A stretch of DNA of 64,000 nucleotides from Asparagopsis taxiformis (taxonomy: Eukaryota; Rhodophyta; Florideophyceae; Bonnemaisoniales; Bonnemaisoniaceae): assembly GCA_030407315.1 (NCBI GenBank), contig JALQPE010002338.1:62001-126000 (forward strand), in the 5' to 3' direction. The notes beneath the pieces were generated by a model. The model saw only the letters and a program-made list of their open reading frames with translations. It was not told where the DNA came from and did not search any database. Below are positions 49,943 to 62,676 of this stretch, piece by piece. The first letter of the stretch is position 1. Every line of letters begins with the position of its first letter. Both the position numbers and the translations under genes were made by a program.

Positions 49943-51043
49943 ATGCCGTCCGCAATGATTAAGAAGCTCTCGAGCACCTTCCGTCGCAAGACGTCGGGCA
50001 ACACTCCACTCCACGTCACCGCGCCGCCCACCCCGACCATCTCCGATGTCTCCGATCCCGCGCTCGCAGAGCTCACCGCCGCCTACAACACCGTGCTCTC
50101 CGAGCAGAATCGCCAGGTGGACGAGCTGCGTCGACTGCGCGCAATGGCCGATGCCAAAGTGCCGCGCAAGGCGCGCGCACTCACCTTCTCCGCAGGCACC
50201 GATGTCGAGTCGCGTCGCAAGAAGACCTCCAAGAGCTCGCGCGAAATTCCCTTCTTCGAGGCGCGCGATCGCAACGACAGATCGACAGACAGGAAGAAGA
50301 AGGCCGCCGTGGCCGTGGTGAAGGGCTCCCCCGCCAGTTGGCGAGACGAGAATCGTCCCACTGTCGTCCCGATCCGCGGTCCCGTTCATTCCGAATTGGC
50401 GCCCTCGTCAAAACTGCCTACCGACGAGCCGCACTTCATGTCCCAACGCTGTTTCTCCTTCGACGCATCGCATTCCGTCGCTATGGATGCGTTGCCAGAG
50501 CTGTCGGAACGTCGAGCGAGTACCTCTCTTCTGTTCCCCGAATCGCCGGTAACGCATTCCAAATCGTCTCCGCTTTCGGCTGCCCATTCGGGTAGAAGAT
50601 GGCCGCTTCCGCCTTCGGAGGACCCACAACATCCGCAATTGTTTGCCCCGTCGGATGATACTATGTTTCAACACATCTCCCAGCGCCGCGATCGTGTGGA
50701 AGCCCGTCCATTGATCTCGGCCTGTACCTTCCTCGAGAATGAAGTTGAGAGAATGAACGATCTTTTGCAAAGTTCGGATCCCGAGTGTATGAGCAATGCG
50801 GATGACAACTCCGCTAGCGATTCCCCGCATCGACAGTTTCTGCAGGGCAGTGTTGAGAGGCTTACCGCGATTTTGGGTATCCTCCAGGACAGGTACGATT
50901 GCATTGAGCAGTATTATATCAAAAGTCAGGAATATGCGAAAGCGATGGGCAGATTTTATCAGGTTACACCGACCGAATACAGCAAATGGGTCGAGGATCG
51001 TGCCCTGCATCAACGTAAAACGGTCCGCAAGTCAATGAGATGA
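49943..51043 (+). CDS. orphan protein of unknown function (366 aa)
   Basis: I do not recognise this protein. It starts MPSAMIKKLSSTFRRKTS, a basic, possibly amphipathic segment. A short coiled-coil-like helix follows (LAELTAAYNTVLSEQNRQVDELRRLRAM, about 35-65), then a Lys/Arg/Ser-rich disordered stretch (about 70-230) with RRKKTSKSSRE and RKKKAAVAV. The C-terminal 110 residues (about 255-366) are helical, with leucines and acidic residues (FLENEVERMNDLL ... RFLQGSVERLTAILGILQDRYD). No signal peptide, membrane segment or catalytic motif. A good TATA box and leader make it a real gene. The GC-rich codon use in the first half matches the NF-YA gene. It could be a regulator or scaffold, but nothing proves that. 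Confidence 0.7.
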   Translation: MPSAMIKKLSSTFRRKTSGNTPLHVTAPPTPTISDVSDPALAELTAAYNTVLSEQNRQVDELRRLRAMADAKVPRKARALTFSAGTDVESRRKKTSKSSREIPFFEARDRNDRSTDRKKKAAVAVVKGSPASWRDENRPTVVPIRGPVHSELAPSSKLPTDEPHFMSQRCFSFDASHSVAMDALPELSERRASTSLLFPESPVTHSKSSPLSAAHSGRRWPLPPSEDPQHPQLFAPSDDTMFQHISQRRDRVEARPLISACTFLENEVERMNDLLQSSDPECMSNADDNSASDSPHRQFLQGSVERLTAILGILQDRYDCIEQYYIKSQEYAKAMGRFYQVTPTEYSKWVEDRALHQRKTVRKSMR

Positions 51044-51653
51044 TTGGCAATTTATCGGCACGATTGCAATCTTAGCTGCAGCTGCCACCTGTAAACTATA
51101 CTTCCAGGTTCACCAGTGCATCCACCACTGAAATGTGCTGTTGATCGCGATGCGACTTGTCTTTTCTAGGGCACAGCAACGCATCTTACTACGAGGGCCC
51201 CCAATATTCCGTCATCACCATGCTTGCCTGTTAGTTGCATGTTGTGGTCCATCCTTTCCCAACGGCATTATCAACTGTATCTCCCTGTCGCTTGAGCATC
51301 AAGTGACCGATCTTGGCAGCAACGGAGGATTCTGAGAGATCATTGTCGGATATCGATTGAATCTATCCCGCGTATATTCGTGCGGAATTCCATCCAATCT
51401 TGACTTGTTGGTTGGATAACTTTGCAGTTCGCCGCGCCCAGGGAATTCCAACAGATCTATCGGAAAGGTTTGTGATCCGCGGATTGTTCTCGCAATCTGC
51501 GTCTATTGCATGTTAGTCTAAAGTACATTGAGTTCTATTACTAGTTACCGACATTTGTTCTAGAAGTAATGAAATTGTGGTCTTTATGGCATAGTTAACG
51601 AGTGGAAAACTTGTTGATCCACCAACAACCTATTTGAGCAATATCCTTGTCTC
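51044..51653. other. convergent intergenic region
   Basis: 610 bp between the 3' ends of the orphan gene and the BET3 gene. Nothing recognised. Confidence 0.45.
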
Positions 51654-52306
51654 CTATTCGTCCCCTTTTGGTGGCTACATATGAGAATACCGCAACATGC
51701 GCAAATGGTTAGTTTTGCGAGACCAAGTGCCGCAAGAACCCGTCTGCGGAGATTGTCAATACGTACCTGTTCGGTTAATATTTCGTGGAGGCTAACTTTG
51801 ATTTCATTTTGGTCATCACCTCTCAATCGGCATCGCATAAACTTGCACTCCACCTTCATATTGACCATCTCTAGCGCACCACGTATCACGCCACACAGTA
51901 CATTAGAATACCAAAGCGACTTGCAGTCTTCCGGCAGTTCAGTGAATTCACTCAAAGGATTATCGTCAAACATAAGCCTAAAAGTCTTCTTATCGGCCGA
52001 CCAAGAGCCAATCACCGCCGGAATACCTAAGAACATCTTGAAGGCTACTTTGCTGATAACCTCCGCTGTTTCCGAAAAATTATTGCAATGGTTGATCTTC
52101 GACTTTGCCAGAAAATCATCCACGAGACGCACGCCGATGTTGTAGCCAATTGTGTCAAGCTGTTTGTTGACCTGTTCAGGGTCCTCGTAATCTAGCAGAA
52201 GCTGACGCACAAAACTACCATAGGTCAGTGCAAGCAATTCCGCGGAAACTTTTTCGCTGCGCGCAAAACTCGTCTCCCCTAGCGCTTGGAGCGATGGGCG
52301 CGACAT
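51654..52306 (-). CDS. BET3: TRAPP complex subunit BET3 (TRAPPC3), one intron
   Basis: Two exons on the minus strand, 52306-51767 and 51674-51654, give 186 residues. The 92-bp intron starts GTACGT and ends ATGTAG; the last exon codes for only PPKGDE and the stop, close to the LPAGED-like end of animal BET3. Without splicing the frame would run on into unrelated sequence. The body fits BET3 throughout: SEKVSAELLALTYGSFV, NKQLDTIGYNIGVRLVDDFLA, VISKVAFKMFLGI and YSNVLCGVIRGALEMV. Cys74 (INHCNNF) is the residue that is S-acylated in animals. BET3 is the core of TRAPP, the tether and Rab1/Ypt1 exchange factor for ER-to-Golgi vesicles. Start at the ATG at 52306; a further in-frame codon lies seven residues upstream. 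Confidence 0.92.
51675..51766 (-). other. spliceosomal intron (92 bp) before a seven-codon last exon
   Basis: Minus-strand GTACGT donor after ACCGAACAG, acceptor ATGTAG before CCACCAAAAGGG. Splicing replaces a 66-codon unrelated tail with six codons and a stop that match the end of BET3. Confidence 0.82.
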
Positions 52307-52844
52307 TGTAGTGACAGGTTGGTGCAAATTGCAAGCAGATTAGCTGTTTACAAAGCGCCTGATACTTCAACTGTTCGAGATGCAATAGTGTTGATTTGTT
52401 TCTGTGGTGCGTGAACAGTTTTGCATCAAAGATGTGGAGTGAATGATTCACTCTATCGAGGAGGATACTGCAAAATTTTTGACAACCTGGTGGACTGGTG
52501 CCGCACTGAACATTTTCAAGTTCCAAATTTGATTTCTCCAGATTCTCAAGATCGAATCAAGACAATATTTTCCACTCCGTCAGTGCAGAAAAAACGATCC
52601 ATCCGCATGACTAGCTAGTATATTCACATCTACAGATAGAGTTGAACATCGCACTACGCAAATGTGAAAATCATGTTTCAGCGTAGATAGGAATAAACAT
52701 GTCTCATCCAAAACTCAACGCGGCAGAGTCGTCAACCCAAAGTTGACTCAACAGAGCTCATTTGGCTACGATACAATCCTCTAGCACTTGCAATTCTACA
52801 AATGTGTAAACCTGAAAGTCTGTGGCAAAATGTTTATTATCTCA
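52307..52844. other. intergenic region upstream of BET3
   Basis: 538 bp between the BET3 start and the UTP20 3' end. It must contain the BET3 promoter; no clear element seen. Confidence 0.4.
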
Positions 52845-55800
52845 TTACAAACCGTCAGTGAGTTTTTCCGTCCTCTGTACAGGCTGCATTGATGTTCTCT
52901 CATCATGCTCGGAAGAATCAAATTTCTTCTTCTTCCTCGCTTCTGCTTTCTTCCGACGCTTCTTTGCAGCTCGTTCTGGATCAGTTGCGAGCAAAAATGA
53001 GGCAGCTCGCTTTCGTTCCTCTTTCGCTTCAGCCAACTTCGTGCGCAACTTGTGATAAATTTCAAAGTATTCTGTTGAGCCGATATTCTCAATCAGGGCT
53101 TCTTGAAGTGTCTGGGCTAGAGATTTCAAATCTTCAACAGTGATTCCTCTCGAGTCTGGCTCTTCTTCTGCTGCAGAACCATCGCCTTCTGTAATTCGCA
53201 ACGTCTTTGATGGTAATGCATCCTTTGACTCCAGTATCTGTACAATTGGTGCAATGTAGGCGTTTCTGTGTCCCATAATTCCTTTGCCACCCCACCACTT
53301 TGTTGTCACTAACAGAAACCGAAGTGCGCACCCACGACGCAAAAGTCCAGCTTCATCTTTTGCAACTCTAACAGCTAGCCCCGAAATTCTAGACAATAAC
53401 CATTGCAGGCCTCGGTTTTCAGAGCCTTCATGCGCCTTGGTTCGTTCCTTCTTCTTCTTTCCACCCTTTTGTTCGTCTTGCTCATTATCTTCTGAAAAGA
53501 CATCTCCAACGTGAGAATGAGAAAACATTATATTTGCCAAGCAGAGTATATTCTTCAGGGACTGTTGGGCAAGGTCTTCCGAAAGCTCGGAGGCTTCGAA
53601 CTGTATGCACAGTGATTTGAGAATCTCTCGAACCAGGCCACGCTTCGACCATACAATGAAAATTGAGACTCATCCGCACACGGAACGCTTTCACGACCCC
53701 CTGCTGTCGATAAATGATTTCCAAGAAGCCGTGCCGAAGATAAACGGACCCATTGATGGCTGTGTAGAAGCAGAGCAGAGAGCTTCTCCCATAGGGGTTT
53801 TGTAGATGGGTGAACCTCTATCCTCGTTCGGCTTCCCGATGATGTTGACTGTGCTGCTATCAAATCCTCGAGGCATGACAATATTGCGTAAACCACATTC
53901 CATGATGTGTCATCGGATAGGGCACAGAATGAAGATAGGAGTACCCGGGAAATGAGATTCAACTGCTCTCTAGTTACCCATTCACTCTTACAAGCCGCTC
54001 GCAAACCAGCTATACCAGAAAGGAATACCGCATCTTCAGACAAAGTATCACAGCAGAGAGTATCAATATTTCCAGCTTCATATTTCGCTCCCATAAGTCT
54101 CGAACTCATTCGGATGAAGTCTGAAGTTTTTCTCCCAGACGCTAGTCTTTCAAATAGAGCTTGAATGACTTTTGTGGCTAGAGCACGGCATTCCGTCTCT
54201 GTGTCTCGAGCTGCACATGCTGCGAGAGAAATGAATAAATATTCACTATGGTCTTCGAGAAAGTCCCATGGAAACTTCATAATTATCTCCTTGATGACGG
54301 TTAGAGCAGCATATCTTCCATGCACTAGCTTGAAGTTTAGATTCCGGATAAAGTATTGCATATGATGTCGAAGTTTCTCATGGGTAAACGGTAGCGATGT
54401 TAATAACTTCACCGAGAGGGCTGCACATGATGAACGTAATGTTGAGGATTGCGCAACTATGGTCATTTTCATCACTTTCTCCATTGCATCATATACAACG
54501 GGGACAACTATACCTGAGGAAGCAATAGCCCTCAGTAGGGAAAGAGCCGCAGATCTTGAATCCAGAGATCCACTTTCAATGCAGTCCATAGAAATTGTTA
54601 CGAGTGCTTCAACCCTTTCCCTCGGAATTTCTGGTTTGCTGTTACTGCTCGATTCCTGGAGAAGGAAAGCAGCGCAGCGCAAACAAATGTCGAATAGTTC
54701 CGAGGTTGTTACTATACCCGAAGCGTTAGAAAAAGCTCCTGCCCCTTGAGACAAAACATTCTCAATAATTTCAGATATCTTCTCTTCAAGCTCTGCTTTC
54801 TTCGAAGAAGGGAATGGCATTTTCAAGAGCTTCTGGGAAGCCTTCAGTGCGGAAAGCGTTAACATGTCTTGATTCATTGTTAGGACTTCAGCAATCATTG
54901 GCAAGAAGGGCTGCAACATTGCCTGTTGCATTGAAGTATCTTCGAATGGTGTTGAGTTCATTCCGAGAACGTTGTGCAACAGTTGCAAACCGAAGCTGAT
55001 TATCCTGTCATCAACACCAATAGTAAGATTTGGTACGGCTGGGGTATTATCCGATGCGGCGTTTGTGGCAGTTTTAGCGCTTTCTTTGCTCTCTTCGTTC
55101 CATGTTCGTGACATGAGCTTGTAGCTAAGCTTCAGAGCATACGAAGCTGAAAACGTCTTGTTCCCAGAGAAACCTTGAATCACCCTCGTCAAAACTTCAT
55201 CAATCCGCGATCTCAACTTAGTTGAAGAACTACGCCGAAGTAATTTCTCAAAGGGCAAGAATATTGGTAGGCCACTCTCTTCGAAAGATATATATTTCGC
55301 GAGCAGCTCAGCACACTCATTAGCTTTCATTGCTCGCGAACTTGCTTGCTTCTGACGGTTTGTAGATGCATTTGGATCCTCGAAGTCATTTTTAGTTACG
55401 AGAGTACCGCTTTCAAGCTCATCTGCAAGATACTCTGCGATTGTGGTTGCGGCACCATCAATCTTAAACCTTTTGTCAGGCTCATCAGATTTCGCATTTG
55501 ACTGATTATCGATTCCAGAAAGCAAGGCATAGATGACATGAACACAACCATCCTTCCTAAATCCTTGCGACATTGCTGACAGCACCTGTTGAATGATGTA
55601 GCTGAAATACTTTGAACCGAGCAACAGAGCCACGGTTGTCAAAGCCTTTTTGGCACTGTCACGTGTATCGCTCATGCGCGATCGCAGTGCATTTGAGAGA
55701 GGTGTAACTAGAAGGGGAATGGTTGTTTCCAGTTCTGCTTCAGGTAATTTAGCCATAAGTTTGCCAATACAAATTGCGATTGGAGCTCGGAAAATTGTAG

Positions 55801-58800
55801 GGGAGGTTTTCTCCTTGTGATGAGAACCATTCTGCCTTGCGATGTAATCATCTGGATTGAGTATATTGCCCTCAACAGCACCAGCACTTACATGGAACAA
55901 CATTTTAGGAAGCAGGACTTTGGTGAGGAACTTGCGCACTTCTGTTTCGTTTGTATCAGCCCATTTGTCTCGGTTGGGAAAGGCTTCTACAAGCGCAACA
56001 AGAAGCTGATATAGAGTGTGCGTTCTCTCTTCACTATCCTCATTTTTTAGTTTGGATAAGACTGCCAGCAGTTGAGATTTGTACTGCTTCCACACCAGCC
56101 ATCGCGCGGACGCTCCAACGAGTGAAATCGCCCAAAAGATGACATTCCTCTCAGCTTGTCCTCTAGCTTCCTCTTTCCTGGCGAAACGTCTATAGTTCTT
56201 CGCATCATCCTTGTTAAATACCTCGAGGGCAATTTGAGTGCCGAGTGGTAATGAGAATTTAGAGGCGAAGATTCGAACAGATTCTTTTTCTGCTGAAGAC
56301 ATTTCATCCTCGGTTTTGGCAGAAAGAACTTCTCGTTCCAGCCGTCTCAGCGCGCGAGTTCTTCGATGGTGTTGCAGGTGCGCGATGTTTTCAAATACAT
56401 CAGAGTTCACATCACGGGATTTCATGAGGTTTCTTAAAGTGATTAAAATACTATTCTCAGGGCAATCGTCCTTTTCTTCAACAGTACGTGTTCCTCTGAC
56501 AATTGTTCCAAACGACTTTGAATACTCTCGCCTCAGAACAGTGCTTTTGCAGTTCGTGACTGCCTCCATCAGAAATGAATTCATCGTATGATGAAGATCA
56601 GCTGCGGTATCCGAATCAGCCCTGCTCGCCCATTTTGCCATGAGCTCCAAAGAAAAACTGGAGGTTCCTCTTACCGCAGAATCATCATGGTTAATCGAAG
56701 CAAAACATCCGTAAAACAAAGCTGTCATTGCATCTATCCCAAATTCGACTGTTTCAGATGAGTCCTCAGTTCCGCGTGGAAGAGAAAGGTTCTTGTTAAC
56801 CGGGAGTACTTCCGTGCTATAATCAGTATCATCGACATTGAGAGCTGATTTCAGACATGCAACCACTCTGTTCAATGTGTCAATTCGACAATCCAAATCC
56901 GGTTCACTCAAGCGTGATGCATTCATAGCATTCAGATTTTTCAAATATGTCGCAGCAGTATCCAAGTCATCCAGATCAACACTACGTAATACATCGCAAA
57001 GCGCAGAATACGACTCGACGTGCCCGATGAAAGCTCTATTACTCAGCAGCAATATATATTCCCGAGTCAATTGCCTGATTCTCTTCACATGATCATCGTT
57101 TGTAGAATCTTCCCTACGCTGCGGTTTCTGTTCACAGATACGTCTCGCCACTGCAGCATAAGCTCTTAGAGCAGATGCAATCACAGGAGTAACGTTGCTG
57201 GAAGAAATAACAAACGTGGTCAGGGTTTCAGCTGAAGTAATTAGCACATCACCACTTAAAGACGAAGACCTGGAGAGGGCTTCAACAAGCTCCAGAGACT
57301 GTGAAAATACACCGGACCAAGTTCGATGTTTGCTTCTGTCTGCAGACATGAATGCGACCAACTTTTGAAGTAGGACTTGCAGCGCTGATGCGACTTTGTT
57401 CGTTAAATCTGAATACAGGGCAGCGTTTGAGTCCTTCCCTTCTTCCGACAATGTAGGAGCCATACTTCCAAGCCGTTTGAGAAGCCCTCGAATAAACTCC
57501 ACACATAGTTCCACGGTGGACAAAAGGTTACCACTATTCTTCGTAACATCTAAGCACCATGTTGCAGCCCATAGGTGTGATAACAACAAATCCATTTGCT
57601 GCTCTGGTAAGTCACATCCAAAGACCGAGGCCATGAAATGAAGGAACGCAGGTGACTTTTGCCCCATATTTACATCGGTTGTGCTGAAGCTGGCAGCCCT
57701 TACAGCCCTGACAATCGGACTGATGAAAACAGCAGAGTCAACAGGGCGGATGCGAACCATTTTAGCTGTGAGACGCAAGCATCGAGATCTCAGGTCCTGA
57801 GCAACAGAACCGCTGCCAGCTCTGCTCAGTAATATGAAGGATGCAAAGCCCATTTTCTGCCATGTTTCAAGAGGTATGGCTCTCTTGCATTGGTGAAGGA
57901 TGGATTCTAAAGATCCGAGCATACCTCTCTGTACGTTGACAGCCGGAATAGGTTGCGTACTGTTCATTACAGAGCTATCTTGGGTTTCCACTTCCTCAAT
58001 ACATACCTGGAAAGGTTCTAGGGCGAGGTTTGTAAGTTTGGGAATGGCAATACTCCATGGCAGTTTCGAAGTAATAAAGCTTAGTACAGCCGCTCGCCGT
58101 GAATCCATCTTTGCCCTTTTCCCACGCATTTTCGAATAGCAAACGCGAATGAGAATATCGACAACTGGTTCTTCCTGTTCACCCAATTCTGTATCATTTG
58201 AAGAAACAGCAACAGAATCTGTAAACAAACTATTCGTCAGTGCAGCAAGTTCTTCTCGGAATGACGACTCTCCTATCAACCGAATGAGAGAGTCCCGATG
58301 AGGCTTCAAATAGGGTGAACGGGCGATACAGAGACACCGGAGCGATGCGGTTTGGAGCGCAGGACATGGACGACAAATGTCTGCTGAAAGGCGCGAGCGG
58401 AGAGCTGACTCGAGGCTTTTGTCATCTCCCGAACACTTCAAGCCACCCATCTTTTCTAGTAGCTGCACAAAACATATTGTTATCGCATCTCCAGTTCTGC
58501 GAGGGAAGCGACTGGGATAAAGTGTTAAATAACACGCCACGATTCTACGACGGAATGATACTGTGTACTTCGGTTCCTTCATTAAAGTCCGAAGCAACTC
58601 TTGAATAAATGAAATGTCATCGGTGCTGTTTCGGACTAAAGATGAAGAGGGAGATGAGAACACCCGAATAGTATCCACTGACTTCTCGTTGGAAAAGGTT
58701 TTCCACTCATCAGAATCCCACTGTAAAGCACCTTTCTCACGATCCTGTGCCCGTTGTTTCTTTGATACATGGCGGGTACCTTCTCTTTCAGCGTCATTCT

Positions 58801-61516
58801 GAGATCCTCGACGACGTTTCGAACCTCGTCCATTTGGTTTTGTGCTGCCTGCACCTTTGGATGGTGCATCATCTATATTTTCGTCTTCAAGATCTGCATC
58901 ATTTTCATCAATTTCATTGTCATCCAGATCGTCCCCTTGCCATCGTAGAACGAGAGACTTTTCTACTTCATCAATGTGTCGCATGAGGACGGTCATTGCA
59001 AGTGATTCATCATGGGCAGCGGCAGCACACCACAAATTTGCAGCGTTTTGCCAAAACAGTTTGAATTGGGTTCGGAACAACCCAATGCAGAAGTGAACAA
59101 TTGCAAAAAGCACAGAATGATTTAGACTTACAGAGGTCTCAACGAGCCTAATCAGCTCGAACAAAAGATGGTTAACGAAATCAATTCTGTTCATGGTTCT
59201 CTGTACATGAAACATTGTAGAAAAAGCATTGTAAAGACCATGCAAGGCATCTTGATTAGTGAAAGAGTACCGTAGACCTTCTAGTAATTGTTGATCTTCC
59301 TTTTTGCGAATTTCTTCATCGGTCAACATCTGGTTCTCATCTGATTCGGCCGTAGCTTCCGGAGCGGATGCTTGGCAAAGAGATTTTAGTAGCGCTGCAC
59401 TGCCTTTGCGAACGGCATCATCCGAAAAACTGAGGTACTCCGAGAGCCGCTTAGTTAACAACGCTGTTGCACCCACTTCAATAAGAATTTGGTTGCTATT
59501 TTGTGGATGGCGCTTGAAGAACCTGTCGAGAGGACGGAGAACATCTACAGGTATGGCCACAGTCTCAAGTTCTCGCAAAGTTTCCTGTACGATTTTGTTC
59601 GCCTTCTCGAACACAGAAGATGCAACATCCGCCCGACCTTCATCAATTTGACAGACGAATGCATCAAGGAGGCGGGAAGAATCGCTCAAAGATAAATTGT
59701 CGAGGTGGAATAAGTTTGCAAAGACGTCGCCCATACCAGGAATTCTGACTATACGAATGTACTCCAAAGCCAGGTGAACCATTTCAGAATGAGATTTCTG
59801 CGATTCTTTGTTCACTGAGATGCTCTTTGTAGCAAGGAGCAACGATTTGACTTGTTGAGACAGAGTAGGCACTTTGAACGAATGGATAGGCTTGTATCCA
59901 TATCCATCAGATTTGTCTACCATTTTTGCATACTGGACGAAACAGAGAGCATTTTTCAACGCATCCTCCGAAACAGAAACACCTTCTCCGTCACCCACCT
60001 GGATTTTGTCGGAAGAAATGTTCGCAAGTTGTTCGCACAATGCCGCCACACCTTCAGATATTATATTAGGGCTTTGCACATCCTTATTACCGTATTCAAT
60101 ATTTCGAAGGGATGACAGGACGGCCACAATTGCATTTGCACTCGAGCTTCCCGCCATGAAACCCATGGAAGGTTTAATAGAGAGCGAGACAGCCTTTCGA
60201 CGAAAGCTCGGTGGGGCTCTAGAGACAACATACAAACATGCTCTAAACGCCTCTGACACCACACGGGGATCATCAACGTATTGATCTACACAAGTTGAAA
60301 GCACATGAAGCATTCTCTGTAGATGGGGAAGGCCAAGCTGGGTCCCCACAGCATCCTTCGTAAACACAAGACACTTCCTTGCAATGAAACATAAATGTGC
60401 AGTTTGTGTAGCATTCTTTGTCCGCAAAGCACTCTCTATTTCCGTGACGAGCAGAACGAACATATTCTGAATATCTGTCTGTGACCTTACATGGCGACAG
60501 AGAGAAGCGAAACACCTGGCGACAAGCACAAAGGCGCCAGATGGCCTCTCAGTTGGCGGCGATGACATGTTCTGACAAAGTTGCGCCAGATGTTGCAGAG
60601 CTATTGTCAACGCTTGGGTCGCACGCATATGGAGACCGGAGGGTAACCGGACGGCTTCGAATAGAGTTATGCCAAGACCATCGATGTACATTGCATCCTC
60701 TGAATTTTCATGCGCCACATCGAGTAGAGAGACAACGAGACTTTTCAATGCGTCAGGGTCTCGAGTTTTGCGGAGGAGATAGCCCAGGCATGACTCTGTT
60801 GTCATTTCACGAATGCGATAATGAGCATTTGAGAGAAGCGGGCGAAGATCCAGTATTGTTTGACGCGGATATGACGCTAGGAGCTGGATATGGGACTTTG
60901 TGATCTGCGCAAGTGCAGAGAACAATGGGATCATGGAGGCTTGCGGGTCCCACATGACTGAATGTGCAGGTTTGGACGTGGTTTTGTCCACATGAGATTG
61001 CCGAAGATTCTTCTGTGTGCGAAGCTGCTGGGCAGTTGTGAAGACATCTGCAAAAGCGGCGACAATCTGTGGGAAGAATGGTTGGAATTGAGCAGCGCCG
61101 AGATCCTTGGCCAGTGCTGCAATACAGCTCGCGATGGAAACAGTAGCCTCTGCGGCATTGTGAGTGGACAATCGAAGAAAGTGTAGAGATTTGGAGAGGA
61201 CTGTGCGGCGATTACGGAACAAAAGCGGGAGAGATAGGGAGAGCGGTTTGACTTGTTCGAGATATTGTACAAAAGTTGATGTGATGTTAATCTCTGCATT
61301 TGTGGTCAGTGCGGCGGAGAAGTGAGAGAATGATGTGTCATCTGGATGCACACCCTGGAGGTTGAGGGAATATGGATTGGACGGAAGAGCGGCCGGTCGG
61401 GCTGATGCCGCGTCGAGACGCTGTTTAAGCGGAAGGAAGCGAAATCTGCGAACACCAGCGGAAAGGGCCTCCTCATCAAGCGTTTTTAGAGGGGCGTTTC
61501 CTGTGTTTCCGCGCAT
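52845..61516 (-). CDS. UTP20: UTP20, small-subunit processome HEAT-repeat protein (one apparent frameshift)
   Basis: A giant HEAT-repeat protein of about 2,890 residues (human UTP20 is about 2,785). The start region GVRRFRFLPLKQRLD is typical. The body keeps family blocks such as QWVRLSSARLLG near the end, and the Lys-rich tail KRRKKAEARKKKKF is a nucleolar signal. It works in early 18S rRNA processing as part of the 90S pre-ribosome. The main frame runs from 61750 to 53555. The true C-terminus continues in another frame (52845 to about 53660), beginning LVREILKSLCIQFEASEL, which matches UTP20. One added base near the A-run at 53659-53662 (T-run on the coding strand) would join them, and the length 8,672 nt is one base short of a whole number of codons. 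So a sequencing error, a real mutation or a tiny intron are all possible. ATG at 61516 is preferred; earlier codons read through leader. Confidence 0.88.
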
Positions 61517-62676
61517 TTTGGTTCCCGGGACTGGTGAGAGTGGGAGCAATGCAGGGGCGTTGAGGGTGAAGGCAATGGCAATGGAAGTTACGCCACCGCC
61601 GTCGGAAGATGGAGAGAATGAGATCTGTACACGTTTCATACGTGTATATGTACACATATATATACGTGTACGAGTGACCAACGTGTACGATATGGGGACG
61701 GGTACATGTGTACGACGTGTGTCGTGATGGCTGATGTAAGACAGGAGCACGATTCATTGAGTTGGAAATGGAAAGTGTTGACATTGCGTAATAGGGTGTG
61801 AATAGGCGGGAGAAGTGGACTGTGGGATTGATGTGTTGGGACGTAGTGTATGGAGGAGGACGGGATGGTTTACACAAGGAGTTCACGGGGATGAGTACAA
61901 AAGGGAGTTTTGGGGTATTTTTAGGGGAGATTGCGTACACAGCACGGGGTGTGGAAATAGTGTGACCATGCGACGTGGAGGAAGGAGGGTGTCAGCAGCA
62001 AGTGGACGGACGAATTGGACGGCAGTAAGGCGGGTGGGGCAGTCAGCAACGTGACGTTTAAAGGATGTTACGTGATCAGCCTACGTGCTTGGCGTGTATG
62101 GCGGCAGCATGTGTGCTCCGTGTCACGGCAACCGTTTGATTTGCAGCACAAGGGCCGATCCGCGATATGAAGGAATTGCGTCATCGTGACACACTTGTCG
62201 CTACACAATTTAGCCAATGAATCTAAGACGCCAAGTGGCATGCGTCGCAAGTCTGTATTTGTCTACCGCCCATCAGATCTGCCAAATCATGCCATGTGGG
62301 CCCGGTCCATTCGGACCAGAATCATGCCACGTATGTAACGTCATCTCCATACACATCCGTTCCAATCCAACGAGCAAAACTGCAGTGTTCCATTACCTCC
62401 GGCCCAAGGACCCTGTTTTGCCCCGATACGACCCAACCGTCCCGCCCCCGTTCATCGCCACCGTGAGGCCACTCTTTGCAAACTCTCCGCCGTTCAAACT
62501 TGTCCTTTCTGCAATTCACTCATCCCCACCATCACTACACGTCCGCCCAACCACTCAGTCTGTCTGTCCAGCACGCATCTACCTGCCCGGCACACTCATC
62601 TCATTATTCTTTCGACGTCTTTCTCGTCCTATCCGCTATCATCGTCGTTTTCGCACTTGCTCATTTCGCATCCATC
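61517..62676. promoter_or_regulatory. divergent region between UTP20 and the PH-kinase gene
   Basis: 1.16 kb with outward-pointing genes. TATATA-like stretches occur near 61645-61665. The side next to the kinase (about 62340-62676) is C-rich and G-poor on the plus strand, the leader signature. No supported gene. Confidence 0.45.

Noticed and set aside
52845..53540. Separate small gene after UTP20
   Set aside because: Its sequence is the UTP20 C-terminus and continues upstream without a start into the same protein.
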